DNA from: Whitmania pigra
Lineage: Eukaryota > Annelida > Clitellata > Hirudinida > Haemopidae
Assembly: GCA_021613335.1 (NCBI GenBank)
Contig: JAJTWR010000293.1
Location: forward strand, 186,501 to 250,500
DNA length: 64,000 nucleotides
Direction of reading: 5' to 3'
Part shown: positions 34,885-60,250 of the stretch, one piece after another
Layout of the letters: every line of letters starts with the position of its first letter
Numbering within the stretch: position 1 is the first letter of the stretch
Notes under the pieces: generated by a model
Told to the model about the DNA's origin: nothing
The model's database searches: none
Seen by the model: the letters and a program-made list of their open reading frames with translations, nothing else
Position numbers and translations under genes: made by a program

Positions 34885-37453
34885 CAGAGTTATGACGGCA
34901 GATCTCTATTGGGGCGCAGGGAAACACAAAATTTGAGGACGCTTTTTTCATTGGGGGTCGTCAACAAAAGATGTCCGCAAAAAACCTTAACTTTAATTTA
35001 TAATTTGTGTCACGTTACATATAGGTTTACCCCCTCCCCCTCGAGCGTGACATACTTTATGGACGGTCCCAAAATTATCAATAAAATTATATTTAAGAAA
35101 TAAAAATAAAATCACTAAAAATATAAATTATTTCGTTTTTATTTCGCAAAAAGCAATTGCCCTCCCCTCTCAGTATTCTTAGTATGCTTTTGAAGCCCCC
35201 CCACTTGCGAGCTTTTTTGAATGACCCCTTGTCCTAAGGTCTACTTACGATTAGACCAAGGTTTTATTTTTTTAATGCATATATTCCGTGCTAAGAATTA
35301 AATCTATATCATTAAATATTTTTTGTCAGGTCGATTACGTTGAGCTTATCTAATCAATAGGCGATAGAAAGTATAGTGTGTTTAAAAGTGAACAACATTG
35401 AAATGAATATATTAGGGTAAAATTGCATTCAAATCCTTTCAATAATACATTCTAAAGTACAAGTATTAAAATTAAATATTACCGATGACTTGGAGACAAA
35501 CATGTCTGAAGTTGAATTTTTAACTACATATATTTAGCAAGATATTAATAAAAACGTGTTTAAAACAAACATTCATTTTCGTTTAAGAATCACTTTATAA
35601 AATTATAGGTAATTACAATCTAACTAACATTATAATCATAGAAAAAAATGTTTGAACCTTATATTAAGAAAGATATAATAAATGTTCTGCAGAACATACA
35701 AGTGCCTAAAATCTCGACTTCAACCAATTTTAGAGAACCCATTCTTTTAAGCATGTTAGAAAATGAAGTTTTCTTCCATAATCTGAAGTTTGACCTTCCA
35801 ATTCAAATTAGTTTGAGAGATATTCACCATAAAGTAGTCAATCGAGAAACAAGCACGACCTGAGATTCCAAATCTACTAGTGGGTAATGTAAATCCTAGT
35901 GACATTTTTCATAATCTGGTGTATAATAAAAATAATAAAATTTTTAAAACATAACGTAGAATAATAGAATCTAATAAAACATTAATTATTAATTACTAAT
36001 TATTATTTTTTTTATTAATTCTAATAAATACCGAAATAACTGGGTTATTATTGGTTAAAAGCTAAATTTCAACATTTTATATAGTTTATTGTATACATTA
36101 TTTTTAACATAAAAGACTTTAAAACAAGAAAAGCTTTCCGTGACAGCAAACCTACTTTTTCCAAGATTTCTTTGAAATGCGTTTATTCGTTCCGCATAAT
36201 TAAAAAGGAATCGTAGCCTAAACTCAAAATCGTTAGTTGATGCAATTTATTATTATTAACTACAAAACAAAAAATTATTAAAACGATGTAAATAATAACT
36301 AGTATTATTCAACCGACAAAAAAATATCAGCATTGAACAAGCTATTCATTAAAGGAGGTATCTCTGTTTTAGTCAAAGCAATTAAATGACTAGTTGATGA
36401 ATGAAAGATCAAATAGGAAAGAAATGATCATATCCAAACTTGTGGAAGATGTTACTCATAATTACTATTATTTTTATTACTATAGAAATTTTAAACAACA
36501 CATCCTAATCATTTCAGCGTTTTTTAGCGCACAACCTGAGGAGACCTTTATTTGCTTCTAGCCAAAAGTCACCTCATGACAAGTCATAAATCATGACAAG
36601 ATGATGTTTTTTCCATCTAGTCTAAAGTCGGGGGACAACGTCCCTGGCCTAGTCATCTCTAATATGACGTCGTCAGACATTTGGAACTGTTTCATATAAA
36701 AAACAACTTACAAGGAGCCTTGTTAGAATAATCAAATAACAAGTTGTCAGAGCGGTTGTAGCGAGAGCCAATCAGCATGCAGCGCTCATATTTATTTATT
36801 TGATGAAAGTCCATTGCATAACTAAGAGCTTATAAAAACAATGTCTGCTTATAACTTTATACAAAGGATTTTATATATACCTGGAAAGTTATTATCGGTA
36901 TATTTCAGGAGGCGTCTATAAAAGACGTCCGTAAAAATTGCCGATTAAGTCTCCCATCGCCTTCGTCCGCAAACGTCCGCTATTTAACGGACGAAAGAAT
37001 TTTTTGCCAACCCAAATATTTCCTAAGAATTAACTTCAATGAATGAACAATTACTTTTGTTTCAAGAATCCAATTGTTGCAGTTCATTAAAATTTGTAAC
37101 CAATAATGTAATTTTTTTTGTCTTTTATGGTTGATTCACCGAGGATTTTTGTATTGTTTTTAGTGGTTTGAATTCGTTTATTTAAAAATTCTGAACAAGA
37201 AACCAAAAAATATACGTTGTATCTCAAGGGATATAAATCATGTCTAGGGGATAACCGGTTACAAAATTATTAGCATAGTGACAACACATCTCTGCTGTCA
37301 AGTTTATAGCATAACAACAATTCCAATTTGAATCAAGGCTGTTAAGCGCAAATAACTTGAAAAATAAGTGCCTGATGAAAAATAGATCAGTATTGTGAGA
37401 AAGATAAATTAAATCTCTTCAGATTCTGAATATCAAGACTCTTTAAGCCATAC
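34885..37453. other. Foldback element interior, no recognised gene
   Basis: The interior contains a 71-codon open frame at 35648-35863 (+) with no known domain. It also holds a repeat block at 36537-36646 related to 18010-18142, GC-richer patches near 34900-35060 and 35160-35240, and a hairpin-forming CGTCCG...CGGACG pair near 36960-36990. No DDE, MULE or hAT motifs were recognised. Confidence 0.55.
36537..36646. repeat. Dispersed repeat, copy 2 (inside foldback element)
   Basis: CTTCTAGCCAAAAGTCACC and CATCTAGTCTAAAGTCGGG form the same two-block structure as at 18010-18142. It ends AACGTCCCTG, again a hAT-like terminus. Confidence 0.5.
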
Positions 37454-39944
37454 TTGACAAGCTAGCCTCATTATCTATATGGCTTAAAGAGTCTTGATAT
37501 TCAGAATCTATTTTTAGCTCTCAATATGGATATTGGTGGGCTATAGGAAAGAGGCACTCATTATAATATTGGTTCAACGCTTGACAAGCTAGCCTCATTA
37601 TCTATATGGCTTAAAGAGTCTTGATATTCAGAATCTATTTTTAGCTTGCCATATGGATATTGGTGGGCTATAGGAAAGAGGCACTCATTATAATATTGGT
37701 TCAACGCTTGACAAGCTAGCCTCATTATCTATATGGCTTAAAGAGTCTTGATATTCAGAATCTATTTTTAGCTCTCAATATCGATATTGGTGGGCTATAG
37801 GAAAGAGGCACTCATTATAATATTGGTTCAACGCTTGACAAGCTAGTCTCATTATCTATATGGCTTAAAGAGTCTTGATATTCAGAATCTATTTTTAGCT
37901 CTCAATATGGATATTGGTGGGCTATAGGAAAGAGGCACTCATTATAATATTAGTTCAACGCTTGACAAGCTAGTCTCATTATCTATATGGCTTAAAGAGT
38001 CTTGATATTCAGAATCTATTTTTAGCTCTCAATATGGATATTGGTGGGCTATATGGAAAGAGGCACTCATTATAATATTGGTTCAACGCTTGACAAGCTA
38101 GTCTCATTATCTATATGGCTTAAAGAGTCTTGATATTCAGAATCTATTTTTAGCTCTCAATATGGATATTGGTGGGCTATAGGAAAGAGGCACTCATTAT
38201 AATATTGGTTCAACGCTTGACAAGCTAGCCTCATTATCTATATGGCTTAAAGAGTCTTGATATTCAGAATCTATTTTTAGCTTGCCATATGGATATTGGT
38301 GGGCTATAGGAAAGAGGCACTCATTATAATATTGGTTCAACGCTTGACAAGCTAGCCTCATTATCTATATGGCTTAAAGAGTCTTGATATTCAGAATCTA
38401 TTTTTAGCTCTCAATATCGATATTGGTGGGCTATAGGAAAGAGGCACTCATTATAATATTGGTTCAACGCTTGACAAGCTAGTCTCATTATCTATATGGC
38501 TTAAAGAGTCTTGATATTCAGAATCTATTTTTAGCTCTCAATATGGATATTGGTGGGCTATAGGAAAGAGGCACTCATTATAATATTGGTTCAACGCTTG
38601 ACAAGCTAGCCTCATTATTTGTATAGCGTAAAGAGTCTTGATATTCAGAATCTATTTTTAGCTCTCAATATGGATATTGGTGGGCTATAGGAAAGAGGCA
38701 CTCATTATAATATTAGTTCAACGCTTGACAAGCTAGTCTCATTATCTATATGGCTTAAAGAGTCTTGATATTCAGAATCTATTTTTAGCTCTCAATATGG
38801 ATATTGGTGGGCTATATGGAAAGAGGCACTCATTATAATATTGGTTCAACGCTTGACAAGCTAGCCTCATTATCTATATGGCTTAAAGAGTCTTGATATT
38901 CAGAATCTATTTTTAGCTCTCAATATGGATATTGGTGGGCTATAGGAAAGAGGCACTCATTATAATATTGGTTCAACGCTTGACAAGCTAGCCTCATTAT
39001 CTATATGGCTTAAAGAGTCTTGATATTCAGAATCTATTTTTAGCTCTCAATATGGATATTGGTGGGCTATAGGAAAGAGGCACTCATTATAATATTGGTT
39101 CAACGCTTGACAAGCTAGCCTCATTATCTATATGGCTTAAAGAGTCTTGATATTCAGAATCTATTTTTAGCTCTAAATATGGATATTGGTGGGCTATAGG
39201 AAAGAGGCACTCATTATAATATTGGTTCAACGCTTGACAAGCTAGCCTCATTATCTATATGGCTTAAAGAGTCTTGATATTCAGAATCTATTTTTAGCTC
39301 GCCATATGGATATTGGTGGGCTATAGGAAAGAGGCACTCATTATAATATTAGTTCAACGCTTGACAAGCTAGCCTCATTATCTGTATGGCTTAAAGAGTC
39401 TTGATATTCAGAATCTATTTTTAGCTCTCAAAATGGATATTGATGGGCTATAGACGCTCAATATTATTTCAACACTTGCATCATTTATATGTGTAGTTTA
39501 AATAACCTGTTTTTGTGTGTTATTTGTCTTTTGTTAATGTTCATTAATTAGCCCTGTTAAAAATCCATTTATAGCTCTCCGAGTACATATTGATATTGGG
39601 AGCATATAAAATATATTTATAATTTGAAACAATTTTGTCAAATTAAAATATTTATATATATACGGTTAAAAGTATATTAAATTTAATTTTGGAATAGCAT
39701 TTTGAATGTTTAACAAAAGCGACATTCATTATGTGTAACTATCTTAAGTGACACAGATATTCTAAATACATATATATTATAAATTTTCACTAATTTTTTA
39801 ATAATTAAACAACGTTTTGTGTTGAAATAATTTGTTTTGTTTTATTTCAACATATACATAATTTATTATTATAATAGGGGGGCGTGGTTTATCTTTGTTT
39901 ACTAAGGAATGTCTGTACAGATATTAAACTGCGATTACTCCAGT
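37421..39944 (-). repeat. Foldback right arm: 16 inverted tandem units plus unique terminus
   Basis: The inverted units are marked by GAGTCTTGATATTCAGAATC, 16 times from about 37487 to 39415. The reverse complement of the left unique terminus follows at about 39455-39944. The inner edge at 37421-37452 carries one short piece in the forward orientation, directly facing the first inverted unit. Confidence 0.92.
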
Positions 39945-40205
39945 CGAATCTGATCGAAGAGCCTCATTATTCTTATTTAATATGTACTTTCCGCCAGTTC
40001 ACTGTGGGTGGATGTTATTTCGAAGCCAAATGGCTTTTAAGATTTAGTCGAATTTACTGAATTATTCAAATTGTTATCCCACAATTAGTTATCTTCATTT
40101 TTGTTCCGTAGAATTCTCTCCAACATGCGGATTTTAAAAATCAGCATTTTTCAAGCATAGTGTATAAAATGAGAAGTTTACATTTTTATTTTTAATTTAT
40201 TTTAG

Positions 40206-41508
<1,303 letters not shown>

Positions 41509-41597
41509 TTTGAAGTTGTTGTTGATGTTGATGATGATGATGTCGTTGCTACCGAAACACTGGCTGCGTTTTTTTTTATGACGGATGTAATCTTATT

Positions 41598-41603
41598 AAT
41601 AAA
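41598..41603 (+). terminator. Poly(A) signal AATAAA of SREK1IP1
   Basis: AATAAA 90 nt after the TGA stop. Confidence 0.6.
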
Positions 41604-42464
41604 GTTGATGCGGGTACCTTGTTGATGTTGTTAATTAATTTCATTGGCAAACATTAAAAGGTTGCTGTTTCTGCACTCCAACTGGTTGTTTAAATTGATC
41701 ACGTGCAACTGTTAGGTCGTCGATTTCATCTCATGCAGACACCAAATTGCATCCTCTGCTTTCACTTTTCAATGTTGGGGTCATTAGGTTTGTTCTGAGA
41801 GTTGTTTAAGTGCCACTAAAATGAATGTTGGGCATGCATGATGCATTGCAAATCATTAAGTCTTATTTATTTATTTATTCATTTGATTATAGTACGTTGC
41901 TTAACTAAGGTTATTTTTATATTCAGTCTTAAGTCAGTCAAGAACATATTAACTTTTGTGAAGGCAGTTTGACAAGGTGGGTTTTACCAGATAGGAACAG
42001 GTAAGTTCTTCAATTAAAGTTGATAAATTTCGAATCTCCTGTCTAAAAAGTCCTTACACATCATTAAGGAAAATTCACCGCAAGGTTTTTAAGTACGGTT
42101 TAAAAGCAGGAAATTAAAAAAAAATATTTTAAAAAACCTCACCAAATATTCGTTCAATTAATCTTTCATCCATCCGTTCCTAACGAGGTGAGCAATTGTA
42201 TCTGCTCCGATGCTTTTACCAGTCATCGTTTGGTTTGCTGGGACGTGACGTCATCATGATAGGTGAATTTTTAATGAGCAGTTTTAAAATCATTCAGAAC
42301 GATAAAAGTCATGTGAGCTGCTTCCGGGAGGCGCGAACTTTGCAAAAGTTTTCCTGCAATCGGGTGATGGCATGTTTCTGTTGGGTGGATTTTTTGTGGG
42401 TTTTTTGGTGGATGAGTCGAGAGGCAAAACTAATTTTTTTCGGATGATGCTGACGGATGCCGGA
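41604..42464. other. Intergenic sequence, nothing recognised
   Basis: A frame of 83 codons at 42196-42447 is open but has no family resemblance. No array. Confidence 0.45.
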
Positions 42465-42689
42465 CTATTGAACGAAGGAGACGATAAATCGAATAACGAA
42501 TTAGACCTCACTACGAATCGTTAAAACGTTTCCTTCGTTATTCGATGTAAGATCCAATTCGTTGTAAGATTTAATTCGTTATAAGATCCAATGTATTTAG
42601 GAAACAAAATTTGATTTAATAAATAAAACTAGTAAATTCAAATTTATCTCCAATTTTATTGTTTCGAATAAATATCGGGATTAATGAAT

Positions 42690-43430
<741 letters not shown>

Positions 43431-43874
43431 AAGAGGGGGAAACCCTTGCATTGCTTGAGAAGATGATATTTAAATATTGTGGTAGACGAAATAACGAATT
43501 GGACCTTATAACGACAATTGAACGAAAAAGACGTTATATCGAATAACGAATTAGACCTTGTAACGAGCGTTAACGCAATTGTCTATGAGCCGATGCTGAC
43601 AATATACAGATACTTATAATAATTATAATTAGTTCAATTTAAATGTCAATTCATTAAAATCTCGTGCCCCGTTGCTTTGAGCAAGGTAATTACTGCCTTA
43701 TTTAAATAGGTTATCGTCAAGTTATTGTAAATAATTATTATTATAATTGCTGTTGTCGTTATTATTATATTATTTTTAAAATAAAACAAGAAATAATCAT
43801 AAATATTAAAGTTTTGGTTCCGTAAAAAGATAAGCGACGTGGTGTTTATGAGGCTTGGATTCCTACCAAATAGA

Positions 43875-43875
<1 letters not shown>

Positions 43876-43939
<64 letters not shown>

Positions 43940-43948
43940 CGACGATGA
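43876..43948. repeat. (GAT)n microsatellite
   Basis: GAT trinucleotide array ending GACGACGATGATGG. It is opposite in strand sense to the array at 42961. Confidence 0.95.
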
Positions 43949-45378
43949 TGGTAATAGTGGTAGAAGTGCAATGGTGGTGATGGTGATGACGATAGTTAAT
44001 AAAGGACATGGTAATACTCTTTAAGGTAAAAGCTCATCATTATTGCTAGTACTACTTATCATCGTTATTATTAATATTTTTTTGTTTTTTGATATTTTTT
44101 TATTCATTTGATTTTAGAATGCAGATCATTAACGATCATTAATTAATCATTACCGATCATTAATTATTATTACAGTTGTTATTGTTTGAAAACTGATTGC
44201 TGTTGTTATTTATCGCTTGTCCCGAGCACGTCGTCATGGCCTGAGAAACATCTGTCGGACTCAGTGATGCGTGACGAAACCTGGCGCGCTGTCGAATCTC
44301 ATGCAACGAACTGAAACGTTTTAGAGGCACAAGCATTCATCGATTTAATTTTCTATGCGTTTCTTCATTTTTGAACTTTTTTACATCAGAGGACTCAGTG
44401 AAATATGTTTAGATCAAGGTTGGCAATTTAAGTGATTGAGTGACTGCATGAATGGATGAATGAGTGAAGGAATTGATTGATTAGATGATTGAATATTTGA
44501 TCATGTTTACAAATAGATGAATGCACATTAAGTATTGGTGAATGATTGGATGAATTGATTGGTATATGTTAGATGAATGGAAGGATGAATTGAGGGATCG
44601 ATAGATGGATGGATGAGTAAACGAACGAATGAATGATAAAGTGTTGTGAAATTTTAGAGAGGATGTTAACGATCGCGTTCCCTTCCGTTGTTTGAAGTCG
44701 AGGATCGCATATCAAATGATGCAATCAAACTTTGTTGTTTTAAATTTGTTTGTAAATTAATTAGATAACAAGCAGTAAACAGAACTTCAATCATCGATAG
44801 GGTCGACAAAAATTTCAAACTCTTGGCCTTAACTTTTGTCAATTTCGTACTGGAAAAAGCAAAAGTGGTCATGATTGTAGTACTTTTAAAATCTTGGTTG
44901 GCCCCTAAAAATTGCCGGGTTCCGACAATAAGAGTTAATTTAGTTCCACTTTGAATTATTTATTGGATTTTGTTTACAGTTGTTAAAATTGTTACAACAT
45001 CATGGGTCGACAGATATTTCTACATGGAATTTAAAACGTTGTTTGTTCTCTATGGTTCTCGCTATTACAAACAGACATTGACAGCATTCAGAATATTATT
45101 GAAAAACGCTCGTAATAATGTTATTCAATCTAAATACCAAAAATTCAGTGTCTATCCAAACAAATGATACCCCTTGAAAAGGTGTTTCTATTTTAAACAT
45201 TTTTTTTGTAATCAAGATTCATTTTTATTATCTGGCTTAATTAAACGTTTAGTTATTTAATTATTATATTTTGTGAAAATGTAATTAGTTTAAAATAATA
45301 ACTTAAGATCAATTTATCTTTAAAATCAGTTTACCTTGACATTAATATTGAGATTGGCATAAAATTAAACTAAAACAG
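43949..45378. other. Intergenic sequence, gene-poor
   Basis: It contains a CpG-richer patch at 44215-44330, possibly a promoter of a downstream gene. A degenerate GAATGA/GGATGA repeat zone lies at 44440-44640. A 65-codon frame at 44970-45167, preceded by a TTGTTTACAG acceptor-like site, reads VVKIVTTSWVDRYFYMEF. No family is recognised. Confidence 0.4.
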
Positions 45379-46249
45379 GAAGCCGAAGCAGGATTCCGAA
45401 CTCCACCAACGAAGCAAAAGTGACACCGGTTTGTCCAACAATCTCCTTTTCATCCCTTCCGACCAGTTTCCGACCAATAAATTTGAAGATTCGAAGCAGC
45501 AAAAGAGACCTTTGGTGATCCTGGAGAGATTCAAAAACTTCCTCAAATCCACAGAAAACCTCCGATCCACAACAATCGACAAAAAATCCATTTCCAAACA
45601 ACAACAGCATACCGACCAGTCCGCAAAGGACTTCCATTCTAGATTGAAACACCCTGGAATTATCGTCGACAGGATCGTCAAAAGCTTCAGAAGCAGTCGA
45701 ACTCAGTCCACTTTCCAGCTCAACGAAAGATCGTTGTTCGACGATTTCAAGAGTTCGACATTCGTCGCAAAACCAGCAGAAGAACCTTCTCGTCGCATAT
45801 CTCTTCCAAAACACGACAATTCCGCGGAGTTCAGAGGCAGAATATCCACCAATCACGGCGGCAGAGTCATTCCAAATGCTTTCACCCGTAACGCAGTCGT
45901 TAATCAGAATTTAAAAAGTAAAACATTCGTTCTCATTGGCTCGCCGAAAGAAAAGCCACGCCTTCTGACCCCAAAAACGAAACTTTTGGTACCCTTCAAC
46001 TGGGACGATGGTCAAGACACTCTTGTCTTTGGCATGCCAGTCAGAGAAAATATGGCGGACCGACATGCTCTACATAAATGTCGACGAGGAAGGTGCAGAC
46101 GCTTGAGAAACGCCAAAGTACGGCGAAGACTTAGTTTTGGGGATGAGATGGTTAAGAAAGACAATGACTGTTTTGAGATGGTTGAGAAAGACAATGGCTG
46201 TTTTAATGGAACTGGTGTGTTTTTGTATAATTTTCCAGTGGCTGTTTGA
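45379..46249 (+). CDS. Hypothetical protein, probable terminal exon
   Basis: Open for about 290 codons, preceded by ACTAAAACAG, a plausible splice acceptor; no ATG lies near the beginning. I do not recognise the family. It is hydrophilic, Ser/Arg/Lys-rich and without membrane segments. Parts: ERFKNFLKSTENLRST, GIIVDRIVKSFRSSRT, LLVPFNWDDGQDTLVFG, a basic CRRGRCRRLRNAKVRRR near the end, and a short duplication (MVKKDNDCFEMVEKDNGCF). Codon use is not repeat-driven, unlike most long frames nearby, so I consider it probably real. The basic tract could be a nuclear localisation signal (inference). Upstream exons are unknown. Confidence 0.5.
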
Positions 46250-46551
46250 TAATATTGTATATTATTGTGTAATATATAATCTATATAATAGTAGTGTCAT
46301 TCAAACACTTGTTGTAAGAACTCTATTTATTTTGTACTACTACTAATAATAATATTAATACAATTGTTTTTTTTTTCATGCTTATGGTCCACTTTTTCTT
46401 AAAGTTTCTGTTTAAAAATTCAATTTAATCCGGGAAACAATCGCAACAAAATAAAAGAATTCTTTCAAACAAAGTGAAAACACTTTCACGTAGACGAGCT
46501 CAGAAAATAGATGGAAATCCTAAGGCTGAATAGAGGGATGGATGAATGAAT

Positions 46552-46782
46552 GAATGGATGGATGGATGGATGGATGGATGGATGGATGGATGGATGGATG
46601 GATGGATGGATGATGGATGGATGGATGGATGGATGGATGGATGGATGGATGGATGGATGGATGGATGGATGGATGGATGGATGGATGGATGGATGGATGG
46701 ATGGATGGATGGATGGATGGATGGATGGATGGATGGATGGATGGATGGATGGATGGATGGATGGATGGATGGATGGATGGAT
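46552..46782. repeat. (GGAT)n tetranucleotide array
   Basis: About 57 units with one slip near 46609. Frames rich in WMDG or HPSI are artefacts of this repeat. Confidence 0.97.
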
Positions 46783-46963
46783 TGGAGAAAGGAAAGGCGG
46801 AAGGATGGATGATCGGGCGAATGAATGAAGCATTTTAGCACCGAATGGATAACACTGAGCTGCTGAGATCAATAATTGTGCTTGGCCTTGTCTGAATTTC
46901 TCAATGGAGCTTTTGAGAATTAGGCCCAGAAATATTATATAGACTTCCAAAAGAGGTTTTCAG

Positions 46964-47063
46964 CATGACGTGTGACGCCACCCGTGACATGGTGACATTC
47001 ATCCTCACATCGCTCCTCTTGGTGCTGGTTGCATTTCCGGTTGGAAAGACATCGCATGTTTAA
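46964..47063 (+). CDS. Small hydrophobic C-terminal exon or short ORF (uncertain)
   Basis: Preceded by GAGGTTTTCAG, a good acceptor. The frame reads MTCDATRDMVTFILTSLL, then LVLVAFPVGKTSHV-stop: a 16-20-residue hydrophobic segment just before the end. AATAAA follows at about 47141. It could be a tail anchor, a GPI-signal tail or a short secreted peptide. No family recognised. Confidence 0.3.
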
Positions 47064-47340
47064 GTTGTGGAGTTGTTCTTGTAGCGGTATTTGGTTTTGT
47101 CTTCTGTTTGACTTCTTAATGTCTTCGTGTTTAGTTTGCTTAATAAAGTTCAACTATTGCTATTCGATGCCTGGTTTCATTAATTTTCGTTTGATTTCGT
47201 TTGTTTTGATTTGATTTTGACGCTGAGAATCACTTCATTAGAAAAATTTGTTTAAAACAGAAACTGATGATGACAATATTAATAAAATAATAATAATAAA
47301 AATAATAATTTCTTATCAAAAAATTCCGCAACTACAAATA

Positions 47341-47490
47341 CTATTGCTAGTTGCCCGAGTGAGTTACCCGTGCCTGCATACGGCTGTAACGGCAACAATC
47401 GTGTTCGAAACCCAGCCTGCACTGCCACAAGCGCCCTTGGGAAGGAGCATAATGTAAACACTTTCAAGAAGCACCTGTGATGCTATTCCA
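47341..47490 (+). repeat. tRNA-derived SINE-like repeat, copy B
   Basis: TAGTTGCCCGAGTGAGTTA (box-A-like), CGTGCCTGCATACGGC at 47369, then TCGTGTTCGAAACCCAG ending at 47416, with box-B-like GTTCGAAAC. It matches copy A at 12228 in the same orientation, including downstream AAGAAGCACCT. Confidence 0.6.
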
Positions 47491-47521
47491 TATAAATGAA
47501 GTACAGTTATTTAAATAGATT

Positions 47522-47596
47522 AATTTAATTATTAATTACTTTAATGATCATCGTGAATAATTTAATTATTAATTACTTTAATGATCATCGTGAATA
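47522..47596. repeat. Tandem duplication of about 38 bp
   Basis: TTTAATTATTAATTACTTTA followed by ATGATCATCGTGAATAA occurs twice in succession with no difference seen. Confidence 0.85.
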
Positions 47597-49002
47597 AGTC
47601 CTCCGACAAGTGCCAAAGGACCCTGGAATGTTTGTGCGACCCACCCCGGGTTCTAAAAACATTTTTTGTTTTGCATCATCAAATTGACATAACGTAGACA
47701 ACCGTGGCCAGGGGCCTACGGGTCCAAAATTTCTGCACTGATGGTGATGATGACGATGTTGATGATGATGATGATGATGATGATGATGACGATGTTGATG
47801 ATTTATCGTCATGGAGGGATGGAAAATGTCGCAGCTGATGGAATTTCTTTCATAAAAAAAAACGTTTTTTGATCGTAAAGTAAATAACATTTTAAAACAT
47901 TTCAAGAACTAATTACTTAATTATTAAATAAACTGATAAAAAAATATTCAAGAGATTCTTCAAAGATAGATTCCTATTTCTAAATAATTCTCAAAAAGTT
48001 CCAACATTTTTTTAAGCCTGATAAGACATTCTTTGTCTTTGTGTGAGATAAAATATGTTTCGCTTTTGAAGTTCTTTGATGCTTTAATATTTTTCGTAAA
48101 ATTAGTCGCATTTCTAGGCTTCTTGTCAGCTGCCAGGAGCAGGAGTTGAACCCAAGGAGTGCGGATGGGCCATTCCTTTAATCATTCATCTTTCTTGTAA
48201 CTTCGGTTTTTCTAAGGCTTGAGGCAGACATTTTTCAACATTTCAGAAATTTTAAATTTTTCATTAAAAAAACAAGACACGGAAAAATGGCTTTTCTAGC
48301 TAATGAATTTGAAATTATAAAATCTTATATGATTTAATTTATAATATCAACTTTATATGATTTTGATTCAAATGTAAGAAATGTGAGATTTTAAAATTCT
48401 CCAAGACGAAACGCAGCAATGAAAATGTTTCGAGAAGGAATCTGCTTTTACTTTTGCATCTAAAATCTCCTTTGCAATCACTCGTTGAACATGAGATGAA
48501 GTCATGAAGAGAGGAAGGTGAAATGAAAGAAAACGACAACAATAGATGAAGTCACAAACCGATCCTAAGTAATCCTAATGATGACATCATCACATTCGTC
48601 TTTATAATTGTTATCATTGTCATCATCATCATCATCGTCATCATCGTCATCGTCATTGTCATTATCATCACCATCGTCAGAGTCACCATTAATATCTTCA
48701 CGACTACATATTTGAGATCGCGTTGTTGATAACCCATTTTAACCGTTCACCATCCTTCCATCACCACCACCACCATCATCATCATCATCAGCAGCAGCAG
48801 CAGCATCATTATCAACAACTTACATCACAACGATACGACACTGAAGTCAATGTATAATCGAATTGATTGATCTCGACATAAAATGGAACACATCGAACAG
48901 AGAGAAAATCCATCATCACAATCATCATCATCATTATAATCGTCACCATCATCATCGACCGAGAAGTAGCTGGTTCGAATCCCTGATTCTGCCGTCAACT
49001 AT
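47597..49002. other. 3' flank of the PKA regulatory gene, short ATC/GAT runs
   Basis: GAT runs at 47740-47800, ATC runs at 48620-48680 and 48765-48800. A perfect box-B-like GGTTCGAATCCC lies at about 48973, possibly another tRNA/SINE scrap. No gene seen. Confidence 0.5.

Positions 49003-60250
<11,248 letters not shown>

Larger units (their letters stand above)
32878..39953. mobile_element. Foldback-type transposable element, 7.06 kb, with 9-bp target duplication
   Basis: The element proper is 32887-39944. It starts ACTGGAGTAATCGCAG and ends CTGCGATTACTCCAGT. The perfect 9-bp duplication CGAATCTGA flanks it at 32878-32886 and 39945-39953. Each arm has about 500 bp of unique terminal sequence followed inward by tandem 127-bp units. 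The arms are inverted relative to each other and nearly identical where I compared them. The central 2.57 kb has no transposase that I recognise. A 9-bp duplication and long repetitive inverted arms fit Foldback/Mutator-type elements. It is probably non-autonomous and mobilised in trans (inference). Confidence 0.9.

Noticed and set aside
33381..39454. CRISPR-like or simple satellite interpretation of the regular 127-bp repeats
   Set aside because: Units are contiguous without unique spacers. Their inverted arrangement with shared ends and a 9-bp duplication fits a foldback transposon in an animal genome.
46500..46950. WMDG and HPSI frames, also at 63355-63934
   Set aside because: Tetranucleotide repeat translated in several frames and on both strands.
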